Translations under genes and position numbers: made by a program
Shown: piece by piece, positions 7,242 through 13,382 of the stretch
Layout of the letters: each line of letters begins with the position of its first letter
How positions within the stretch are numbered: position 1 is the stretch's first letter
Origin: an uncultured Ignavibacteriota bacterium
GTDB lineage: Bacteria > Bacteroidota > Ignavibacteria > Tepidaquicellales > Tepidaquicellaceae
Length of the DNA: 13,732 nucleotides
Direction of reading: 5' to 3'
Assembly (NCBI GenBank): GCA_937915485.1
Contig: CALGII010000242.1
Span: forward strand, 1-13,732
Notes under the pieces: generated by a model
Told to the model about the DNA's origin: nothing
Database searches by the model: none
The model's input: only the letters and a program-made list of their open reading frames with translations

Positions 7242-8036
7242 TTATTTGTTTTTATCTTCGGAAATATCAGTTTCTTCCTGTTCCGTGTCTTTCGTCCCGT
7301 TTTCTCCTGAGTCCGGAATCACTGCTGTTTCTTTAATAATCTCATCAGACCTCGTTCTGCTTTCCGCTTCTATTTGCGCCAGTTCTCTCGGGTGCTCGTG
7401 CTCCATCTGATGCCTCGTAAGGTAACCCGTGAACCAGGCTTTGTTCATCGGGGATACATCGGGATTAAGGAACACGAAATAAAAATGCCACACGAGTATA
7501 GCCAGCGAAGCAAGAATTGCTTCGTACCAGTGTATCGCTGTTGCAATGTTCATCCCCTGTACGTTTATAACGGGAAGGAAATAATTCTCAAACCAGAGAA
7601 CCACTCCCGTGCCTCCCATAACAACCGTTCCCCAGACGACAGCCCAGTATTCGGCTTTTTCAATGTACGAAAACCTGTCAAAGTATGGTCTGTCTTTTCT
7701 TCTTCCTATTAGGTACATCAAAGAGTTTGACAAATCCGTAATATCCGACCTGTAGAACCACAAATCCTTTATGAGTTTCCTGCCGCGCGCCGTGAAAATC
7801 ACATAGAACAAATGATAAACCGCAGCGGCGACCATTACTACCGCCGCAATTCTGTGAACGAGTCCGCGGATTTCAAATGTGTTCTCTCCGATTATGAATA
7901 TTATCCATCTCACCCAGAATGATTCGGGATACTTGAGAGCGAATCCCGTTATAACGAGCGTTATAAAGGACGATAGCAGCAAGAAATGCTGTATCCTCTC
8001 GCTCTTCGTCATTCTTAAATATTTTTCTTCCGCCAT
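7242..8036 (-). CDS. Four-helix di-haem cytochrome b (cytochrome b561 / formate dehydrogenase gamma-like)
   Basis: 264 residues from the ATG at 8036. An in-frame ATG at 8081 would add 15 residues but lies inside the preceding gene. The 8036 start follows that gene's TAA by a single base and gives MAEEKYLRMTKSERIQHFLL, the usual short N-terminus for this family. Four transmembrane helices are visible at about 15-35, 57-82, 129-149 and 165-190. Histidines H17 (helix 1), H61 and H75 (helix 2), H169 and H184 (helix 4) match the FdnI-type arrangement, in which four of them bind two b haems. The C-terminal 60 residues are charged and cytoplasmic (EQEETDISEDKNK). It probably oxidises menaquinol and passes electrons to the adjacent 19-haem or 18-haem cytochrome. 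Tight coupling to the upstream gene suggests a stoichiometric complex. Confidence 0.88.
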   Translation of the reverse strand: MAEEKYLRMTKSERIQHFLLLSSFITLVITGFALKYPESFWVRWIIFIIGENTFEIRGLVHRIAAVVMVAAAVYHLFYVIFTARGRKLIKDLWFYRSDITDLSNSLMYLIGRRKDRPYFDRFSYIEKAEYWAVVWGTVVMGGTGVVLWFENYFLPVINVQGMNIATAIHWYEAILASLAILVWHFYFVFLNPDVSPMNKAWFTGYLTRHQMEHEHPRELAQIEAESRTRSDEIIKETAVIPDSGENGTKDTEQEETDISEDKNK

Positions 8037-8037
8037 G

Positions 8038-9927
8038 TTAATGCCCTGCTTTTTTATCTTTCCTTTTTCTTCTGAAATCAAGTATGTTGTGCAATGTCAT
8101 TCCTCCGATTGTAGCAACTATTAAAACAATGTAAATCACGGATATCCAATTCAGTATCGGATTGTCAAGGTCGGCATCCGAAATATGTATTCTTGAATTT
8201 ATGAACACATCGCTTGCCCCCGGATGGCACTTGCCGCAAGTTTTGCCGAGATTTTTCTTGTTGATTGACGAGAGTGTGTCGTTCGAGTGCCTGATGTTGT
8301 GGTTTCCGTGGCAACTCCCGCAATCAGCCGCCTCCCTGGACCCGCCTCTGACGGCAAGTCCGTGAAAACTTTCCAGATAAGTGCCCGCGACGTTTTTCAG
8401 ATTGTTGTTCTGAATTATTTTCACCGAAGCGTGGCAGTTTGAGCAGAGTTTTATTATGCCTCTCTGTTTCGAGCCCTCCGCATTGCCCAGCGAATCCGTG
8501 TTTTTAACCTGATGATTTCCGTGGCAGTCAACGCAGTTTGGAGCATCGGAATTGTTCTTTGTCATCAGTGAAACTTCATGCACGCTGCCCGTGTATTCGG
8601 ATAACTGGGTCGTATGGCATCCCGACTGCCCGCAGGTCTTGTCAACGTTTTTCTTGTTTATGTTCGACGTGGGATCGCTTGACATCTTCATCTCGTGAGC
8701 CCCGTGGCAGTTTGAGCAGGTCGCCGCCGCGGTGTTTCCGTTCATTAAAGCGATGTAATGAAAACTTGATTTGTAATCTTCGGTGTGGTTGTTCTTTCCC
8801 TTCGTTACCTTGTTGTCGCCGTGGCACTTCAGGCACATGTCCGCCTGATTTATTTTCGAAAACTCGTCAGCCTGCAGGACGGATTTAATATTGTGCTCTC
8901 CGTGGCAATCGAAACAACTCGGCGCGTCCTTGACACCCTTCAGGAATGCCTGTCCGTGATTTGAATTTTCGAAGTGTTTAACTTCGCTGCTGTGACACTT
9001 CCCGCAGGTTTTAATCATCCTCGCCGTAGCGGTGGATTCCTTCGGGTCCGTCATTTTCTCGACAGTGTGATCTCCGTGGCAGTCTATGCATCCCGCGGCG
9101 GGTTTGCCGTCTTTTTGTATCGAACTGTGTATGCTCGTTTTGTAATTCGCGATGAACTTTGCCGAGCCTCTTTCCTCGCCGGGGAAAAGTTTTTCGTCAA
9201 GATGGCACTTGAGACACGCCTGCGATTCAATGGACATTTTGCTCGAGACTATCCTGTGCGAACCGTGGCAGGTGACGCAGTTAGGAGCGTTGGGATTTCC
9301 GCCCTTCAGCACGGTATGATGCACGCTGTTGTTGAAATCCTTCTGCGATGAGCCGTGGCATTTCCCGCATACAGTGTTTATATCGTTCTTACCGATTTTT
9401 TGAACCTCGTGTCCGCCTTTGTGACAGGCGTCGCATCCAAGGTTTTTTTGCGAATGTATGCTCGTCTTAAAATCTTTAATGTTCTTGTTGCCGTGGCAAT
9501 TCAGACACTGTGCCGTGTTATCGCCTTTGGATTCCTTAACCGGTTTCTGATAATGCGGATTATGGCAAGCGTAACAGTCTTTATTTTTATGAACGCTCTT
9601 TTCGAGCGGTTTCACTTTGTCGTGACAAGTTTTGCAGTCGATTTTTTGCTTCTTGGGATTGTGAGGCAGTTCTTCGGGATTGTAACCCTCGTGACAGTCC
9701 TTGCAGTCGAATCCGCCGTGCGTGGATTTCTTGTAGAGACCCGGGTCAACGAATATTGAAATTTTCTTCCCGTTCTTGTCCATCGTCAGTCCCTTGTCCT
9801 CGTGGCATGCAAAACATTCATCTGAATTCCGCGCTTTCAGGAAACTTGTATTGAATGCGATCGCTGCGAGTGTAATCACTGAAAATACCGCGGCGGCAAT
9901 TAATACAAATTTTCTTCTTATGTTCAT
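8038..9927 (-). CDS. 19-haem c-type cytochrome with C-terminal membrane helix
   Basis: 629 residues. MNIRRKF plus a hydrophobic stretch (about 6-26) forms a signal or anchor. Eighteen CXXCH motifs (first CFACH, last CGKCH) and one CX4CH motif, CGQSGCH, predict 19 haems. From about residue 200 the protein is repetitive: A.NC..CHG.H.I-type units recur six times (CVTCHGSH, CIDCHGDH, CFDCHGEH, CSNCHGAH, CVDCHGNH, CGSCHGNH), alternating with CGKCH or CLKCH units and S.H motifs that supply distal histidines. The C-terminus is a transmembrane helix (about 592-612) ending in TLHNILDFRRKRKDKK, placing a basic tail in the cytoplasm. The start overlaps the stop of the small receiver-like gene as ATGA (4 nt), and the stop is 1 nt before the cytochrome b ATG. 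Together with that cytochrome b it looks like a split version of fused c/b quinol-oxidising proteins such as Geobacter CbcL; this comparison is inferred. Confidence 0.9.
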   Translation of the reverse strand: MNIRRKFVLIAAAVFSVITLAAIAFNTSFLKARNSDECFACHEDKGLTMDKNGKKISIFVDPGLYKKSTHGGFDCKDCHEGYNPEELPHNPKKQKIDCKTCHDKVKPLEKSVHKNKDCYACHNPHYQKPVKESKGDNTAQCLNCHGNKNIKDFKTSIHSQKNLGCDACHKGGHEVQKIGKNDINTVCGKCHGSSQKDFNNSVHHTVLKGGNPNAPNCVTCHGSHRIVSSKMSIESQACLKCHLDEKLFPGEERGSAKFIANYKTSIHSSIQKDGKPAAGCIDCHGDHTVEKMTDPKESTATARMIKTCGKCHSSEVKHFENSNHGQAFLKGVKDAPSCFDCHGEHNIKSVLQADEFSKINQADMCLKCHGDNKVTKGKNNHTEDYKSSFHYIALMNGNTAAATCSNCHGAHEMKMSSDPTSNINKKNVDKTCGQSGCHTTQLSEYTGSVHEVSLMTKNNSDAPNCVDCHGNHQVKNTDSLGNAEGSKQRGIIKLCSNCHASVKIIQNNNLKNVAGTYLESFHGLAVRGGSREAADCGSCHGNHNIRHSNDTLSSINKKNLGKTCGKCHPGASDVFINSRIHISDADLDNPILNWISVIYIVLIVATIGGMTLHNILDFRRKRKDKKAGH

Positions 9928-10298
9928 TTCCTGTCTCTCTTTGTTATTTTAAGTAATACTGTTTCAAATTCGCTAAGCCTGAGAGGCTCCGATATATGCT
10001 GTATCATTTTTGAGTCAAATCCGTCCGTTACATCAAGCGACGGCAAACATATAATCTCCGTTCCCGGATATTTTCCAACGATAACTTCCTTCAGGTTAAC
10101 CGGAATCTCTTTGTCGACGATTAAAACGCCGGGATTGTTGTTTCCGCTGTCTATCTTCTCCACAAGAATTTCTTTCGTATCCGAATCATTCACTATGATA
10201 CACTCGTGATAAAAATCGTATTTGTCAAGAATTTTTGCAATCAGTTTGCAAATCTCACTTGTAAGGCTGAATATTTTTATTGTAACTTGTTCGACCAT
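9924..10298 (-). CDS. Degenerate response-regulator receiver-like protein (pseudo-receiver)
   Basis: 124 residues and no signal peptide. An alternating beta/alpha layout resembles a stand-alone receiver domain. VTIKIFSLTSE fits beta-1, but the acidic pair normally there is replaced by Ser11-Leu12. GVLIVDKEIP matches the beta-3 D-x-x-M-P pattern with Asp62 in the phospho-acceptor position. SEPLRLSEFETVL matches the NKPFNLEEF segment near the end of beta-5, but the invariant Lys is Glu104. Loss of the acidic pair and Lys means ordinary Mg-dependent phosphorylation is doubtful. An in-frame TAA lies immediately before the ATG, so no earlier start is possible. It is the first gene after the sigma-54 promoter and overlaps the 19-haem gene by 4 nt. 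A regulatory or anti-activator role acting on the neighbouring activator is conceivable but unproven. The fold assignment itself is moderately sure. Confidence 0.72.
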   Translation of the reverse strand: MVEQVTIKIFSLTSEICKLIAKILDKYDFYHECIIVNDSDTKEILVEKIDSGNNNPGVLIVDKEIPVNLKEVIVGKYPGTEIICLPSLDVTDGFDSKMIQHISEPLRLSEFETVLLKITKRDRK

Positions 10299-10324
10299 TT
10301 AAGTTGCATAATATCCTCTCCAGT

Positions 10325-10340
10325 TGCAATTAATATACCA
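10325..10340 (-). promoter_or_regulatory. Sigma-54 (RpoN) -24/-12 promoter of the multihaem operon
   Basis: The minus strand reads TGGTATATTAATTGCA from 10340 to 10325. It has GG and GC separated by exactly 10 bases, a TGG at -24 and TTGCA at -12, against the consensus TGGCAC-N5-TTGCW. The predicted start is near 10314, giving a leader of about 16 nt before the receiver-like gene. A sigma-54 activator with an intact GAFTGA loop is encoded immediately upstream, and a repeated element that could be its binding site lies about 150-190 bp upstream. Confidence 0.72.
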
Positions 10341-10466
10341 TATTATGAAATTTCACTATTTTTTGCAAAATAATGGTGTGGAAAAAATACGCATTCTGCT
10401 TTGATTTTATTAAAAAAAGTTCGACTTTAAATGATATTGATTTGTAATTTCCGGTGCGCATAAAAT

Positions 10467-10505
10467 TGTAGAAATAATGCACTTTCAATGTAGAATAATT
10501 GCACT
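10467..10505 (-). promoter_or_regulatory. Two direct repeats, candidate upstream activating sequence
   Basis: On the plus strand, TGTAGAAATAATGCACT (10467-10483) and TGTAGAATAATTGCACT (10489-10505) are 14/17 identical, in the same orientation and 22 bp apart, about two helical turns. They lie roughly 150-190 bp upstream of the predicted sigma-54 transcription start. This is where enhancer-binding proteins usually bind, and the repeats sit in the gap just after the activator gene. The rest of this 244-bp gap is AT-rich with no other obvious element. Confidence 0.55.
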
Positions 10506-10542
10506 GATTGTTGCTGATGAAAATGTTTATAATAACATTTAA

Positions 10543-11883
10543 CTATTCCATATTGAATTCCGAAAGTTTGTTGTAGAGTGTTTTTCTGTCGATTCCTAGA
10601 ATCTCCGCGGTTCGTTTTTTATTACCGCCGGAAATTTCAAGAACTTTTAGAATATATTTCTTTTCGAGTTCTTTAAGACTTACACCGTTAGATTCATTGA
10701 TATAATCCTCGAAATAACTTCTGTCACCGTTCGTGGATATGTGTTTCACGTCTATGATTCCTTTTTGCGCGGTGATAGCTGCCTGTTCCAGAATGTTTTC
10801 CAGTTCGCGGATATTGCCCTTGTAACTGTGCTTCATCAGCATAGAAAGCCCGTCCGCTGTTATTGAAAGTTCTCTTCCGAGTTTCTTGCTCAATGAATTA
10901 AGTATAAAATTTGTCAAAGCGGGGATGTCGCTTATTCTGTCGTTGAGCGGAGGAAGTGAAACTGAAACCGTAGAAATCCTGTAGAATAAATCTTCTCTGA
11001 AATTTTTCGATGAAATAAGGCTGCGTATATTCTGGTTTGTAGCCGAAATGAGTCTTACGTCAACTTTTTTAATGTTGTCGCTGCCGAGCGGTTTGATTTC
11101 CCAGTTCTCAAGCACGCGTAGGAGTTTCGCCTGAAGCGCGTATGGCATTTCCGCGATTTCATCGAGGAACAGTGTTCCGCCGTTCGCCTGTTCGAATACC
11201 CCTTTCTGCGATTCAGTGGCGCCCGTAAACGCGCCCTTTGTATGTCCAAACAATTCGCTTTCGAGCAGGTTCTCGGGTATGGCGCTGCAGTTAATCGGAA
11301 CAAAAGGACGATTTTTTCTTTCGCTGTTAAAATGGAGCGCTCTTGCGACGAGTTCCTTCCCCGTACCGCTTTGTCCCTGAATCAGAACGTTTACGTTCAC
11401 TCTCGCCGTTCTTTCAATGAAATCGTAAACTTCGAGCATTGCCTTGCTGGAGCCCACGATTCCGAAATACGGCTCTTTCTCGGTCACCATGCTTTTCATG
11501 CTGTTCAGTTCTTTCGTCATCTGTAACTTGTCGATTGCCTTGTCCACTTTCAGCATGAACTCTTCAAGGTTGAAAGGCTTGTTAACGTAATCGTACGCGC
11601 CGTTCTTCATAGATTCCACCGCCGACGTAACCGAGCCGTAACCTGTAATCATTATGAAGAGAGAATCCTTGTTCTTAATCTTCAGCAGGTCCATTCCAGA
11701 AACTTCGGGCATCTGCAAATCGGATATGATTATATCAAAGTAGTTGTCTTCAATTAATTTTTTCGCCGCAACGCTGTTGTTCTCTTCCGTAACATCAAGA
11801 CCTTTTTTAACAAGCACTTTTCTGAGAAGATTGGTTGAATTCTCCTCGTCGTCAACAACGAGCACTTTTACTGCATCAGCCAT
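10543..11883 (-). CDS. NtrC-family sigma-54-dependent response regulator (receiver, AAA+, Fis-type HTH)
   Basis: 446 residues, full length for the family. The receiver domain (1-120) has Asp11-Asp12, phospho-acceptor Asp55 in SDLQMP, Thr80 and Lys102. The AAA+ domain (about 140-375) has Walker A GQSGTGKE (170-177; Gln replaces the usual Glu at the second position), the sigma-54-contacting GAFTGA loop (217-222), Walker B GGTLFLDE (235-242) and a FREDLFYR segment with the arginine finger region. The C-terminal Fis-type helix-turn-helix (about 405-443) includes GGNKKRTAEILGIDRKTLYNKL. All key residues are present, so it should be phosphorylated and activate a sigma-54 promoter; one lies 203 bp past its stop. 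No histidine kinase is encoded next to it in the window. There is no clear Shine-Dalgarno before the ATG. It almost certainly controls the downstream cytochrome operon, though this is inferred from position. Confidence 0.96.
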   Translation of the reverse strand: MADAVKVLVVDDEENSTNLLRKVLVKKGLDVTEENNSVAAKKLIEDNYFDIIISDLQMPEVSGMDLLKIKNKDSLFIMITGYGSVTSAVESMKNGAYDYVNKPFNLEEFMLKVDKAIDKLQMTKELNSMKSMVTEKEPYFGIVGSSKAMLEVYDFIERTARVNVNVLIQGQSGTGKELVARALHFNSERKNRPFVPINCSAIPENLLESELFGHTKGAFTGATESQKGVFEQANGGTLFLDEIAEMPYALQAKLLRVLENWEIKPLGSDNIKKVDVRLISATNQNIRSLISSKNFREDLFYRISTVSVSLPPLNDRISDIPALTNFILNSLSKKLGRELSITADGLSMLMKHSYKGNIRELENILEQAAITAQKGIIDVKHISTNGDRSYFEDYINESNGVSLKELEKKYILKVLEISGGNKKRTAEILGIDRKTLYNKLSEFNME

Positions 11884-11958
11884 ATTTATTTTTTTGTTTT
11901 TTTAAGTTAATCACTAAAAGGGAAAAATTCCACACATTTGTGTTTGATGATGCCGAAT

Positions 11959-11991
11959 TTCGTCTGTTTTTGAACATTAAAACAGAACGAA
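11959..11991. repeat. Inverted repeat in the divergent intergenic region
   Basis: TTCGTCTGTTTT (11959-11970) pairs with AAAACAG-A-ACGAA (11979-11991) around an eight-base spacer, giving 12 bp with one bulged A. It has no T-tract on either strand, so it is unlikely to be a terminator. It lies between the divergent activator and phosphoesterase genes (148-bp gap) and could be an operator or a leader structure. On the minus strand, directly upstream at 12007-11992, CGGAATTTTGTTTGCA has GG-N10-GC spacing, a weaker sigma-54-like match that could drive the activator gene. Confidence 0.4.
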
Positions 11992-12031
11992 TGCAAACAA
12001 AATTCCGTTATAATACGTATATACTTATATT

Positions 12032-13315
12032 ATGACTGGAAGGATTATTTTTATTACGATTTTTTTGGGAGTCATTGTATCGGTAAACTATCTTGTTTAC
12101 AAAACTTTCAGAAATTTTCTCCTGAGAAGCAAATTGAAAACGAAGACGGTGAACCTTATGACGAGGATTCCGTTCACAGTATTTCTTTTGCCTTATGTAA
12201 TACTGATATTCACCCGATTCGATTTCACGGATTTGCCGTTGTGGATAGACAGGTTTGTTATGATACCATTTTTCGCTTTTCAGGGAGCGGTGATTTTCAC
12301 GGGACTTTATTTGCTGGCGGGTAAAATAATCAAACTGCCGTTTCTTCTTTTCCGAACAATTATCAACCGCGTTAAATCGCTGAAAGAAAGATACAAAAAA
12401 TTCCGGTCACATAAATCCATCGTCGCGTTCGACAAATCGCGCCGCAACTTTCTGACCGCTTCAAGCGCTGCCGTGGCGGGCTATGCTTTTATCGGAGCGG
12501 GGATTGGAGCGATAAGCAAGGATGATTTCAGACTTGAAGAGCAATCAATAAAACTCAAATATCTTCCCGAAGAATTTAAAGGTCTGACCGCGGTTCTGAT
12601 TAGCGACATACACAGCGGACCGTTTATGGAATACGGAATGATGCGTCACTACGTTGACGTCATAAACGACCTTAGTCCCGATATGGTTTTCATACCCGGA
12701 GACGTTACGAATTCGAACAGGAACGAAGCCGCGCCTTTCGCTAAGGCGTTCCGCGACCTGAAAGCGAAGCACGGCATTTTCGGCACGATGGGTAATCACG
12801 ATTATTTCAGCAGCGCGGATTACATATCGGACGTTCTCAGAAATGAAACTCCGATAAATGTTTTGAGGAATGATTTCAGCCGAATAAAAATTAACGGAAA
12901 GAGCCTGATTGTCGCGGGCACGGAAGATACAAGAGACAGCGGTAACAATTCAAACCACATTCTGTCGGGATACGTCAGGGAAACGCTGAAAAAATCCGAA
13001 GATTTTATGTCTGCGGAAGGCTCGGACCCGGCGAGCGTTCCGAAACTTTTGCTCGCTCACAAGCCGTATATGTTCGATGAAATTTCGGGAATGAACTTCG
13101 ATATGATGTTCAGCGGACACACGCACGGCGGTCAGATTGTTTTTTTAAAATTAGCGGATGTAAATGTTTCAATCGCGTCGACGGTGAATAAGTACATAAG
13201 CGGTCTTTATTCCCTGAACGGAAAATATATGTATGTATCACGCGGACTCGGCACCGTCGGACTTCCACTTCGGCTGAACTGCCCGCCGGAAATTACCAGA
13301 TTTACCTTCATCTGA
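12032..13315 (+). CDS. Membrane-anchored calcineurin-like metallophosphoesterase
   Basis: 427 residues. The N-terminal 110 residues hold about three hydrophobic segments (4-24, 46-62, 74-98). A basic linker follows, then SRRNFLTASSAAVAGYAFIG (137-156), a twin-arginine-like motif leading into another hydrophobic stretch. The catalytic domain (about 180-427) has all the calcineurin-like motifs: SDIHSG (D192, H194), PGDVTN (D224), GNHD (N255, H256), AHKP (H343) and SGHTHGGQ (H363, H365). These bind a di-metal centre and hydrolyse phosphoesters. Relatives include YkuE/YaeI-type enzymes with unknown or lipid-related substrates. The enzyme probably acts on the outer face of the inner membrane. It is transcribed away from the cytochrome locus and shows no functional link to it. 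No Shine-Dalgarno is evident before its ATG. Confidence 0.93.
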   Translation: MTGRIIFITIFLGVIVSVNYLVYKTFRNFLLRSKLKTKTVNLMTRIPFTVFLLPYVILIFTRFDFTDLPLWIDRFVMIPFFAFQGAVIFTGLYLLAGKIIKLPFLLFRTIINRVKSLKERYKKFRSHKSIVAFDKSRRNFLTASSAAVAGYAFIGAGIGAISKDDFRLEEQSIKLKYLPEEFKGLTAVLISDIHSGPFMEYGMMRHYVDVINDLSPDMVFIPGDVTNSNRNEAAPFAKAFRDLKAKHGIFGTMGNHDYFSSADYISDVLRNETPINVLRNDFSRIKINGKSLIVAGTEDTRDSGNNSNHILSGYVRETLKKSEDFMSAEGSDPASVPKLLLAHKPYMFDEISGMNFDMMFSGHTHGGQIVFLKLADVNVSIASTVNKYISGLYSLNGKYMYVSRGLGTVGLPLRLNCPPEITRFTFI

Positions 13316-13318
13316 TTA

Positions 13319-13350
13319 GATTAATTATATTTTATTAATCGAATATTTTT
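13319..13350 (+). terminator. Weak AT-rich hairpin after the phosphoesterase gene
   Basis: GATTAAT (13319-13325) and ATTAATC (13334-13340) form a 7-bp stem with an eight-base loop, followed by GAATATTTTT. The position just past the stop codon and the trailing T run fit an intrinsic terminator, but the stem is short and AT-rich. Confidence 0.35.
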
Positions 13351-13382
13351 GGCATTTTACAGCATACCAAATTTATACAAAA

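Noticed and set aside
8037..8081. Longer start for the cytochrome b gene at 8081
   Set aside because: It would overlap the 19-haem gene by 44 nt and add 15 residues atypical for the family. The ATG at 8036 directly follows the upstream stop and gives a standard N-terminus.
201..9759. Numerous plus-strand open frames opposite the cytochrome genes
   Set aside because: They are antisense shadows. They lack signal, domain or composition support, while the minus-strand frames carry dense CXXCH motifs and known domains.
1026..9927. Catalytic multihaem enzyme (NrfA, Hao, octahaem tetrathionate reductase type) among the cytochromes
   Set aside because: No CX2CK motif, no catalytic Lys/Tyr signature and no characteristic enzyme motif was seen. 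All sites look like electron-transfer haems.
1866..9927. Repeated CXXCH-encoding DNA as a CRISPR or DNA repeat array
   Set aside because: The periodicity is at protein level only. The DNA units differ in length and sequence, and lie within long coding frames.
10277..10309. Ten-codon leader ORF preceded by GGAGAGG
   Set aside because: It has a good Shine-Dalgarno-like sequence, but the GGAGAGG lies at or upstream of the predicted sigma-54 start, and the peptide (MQLKWSNKLQ) shows no regulatory features. It is out of frame with the receiver-like gene.
13348..13366. Possible sigma-54 promoter before the propeller gene (TTGGCATTTTACAGCA)
   Set aside because: GG and GC are 9 bases apart instead of 10, which normally abolishes sigma-54 recognition.
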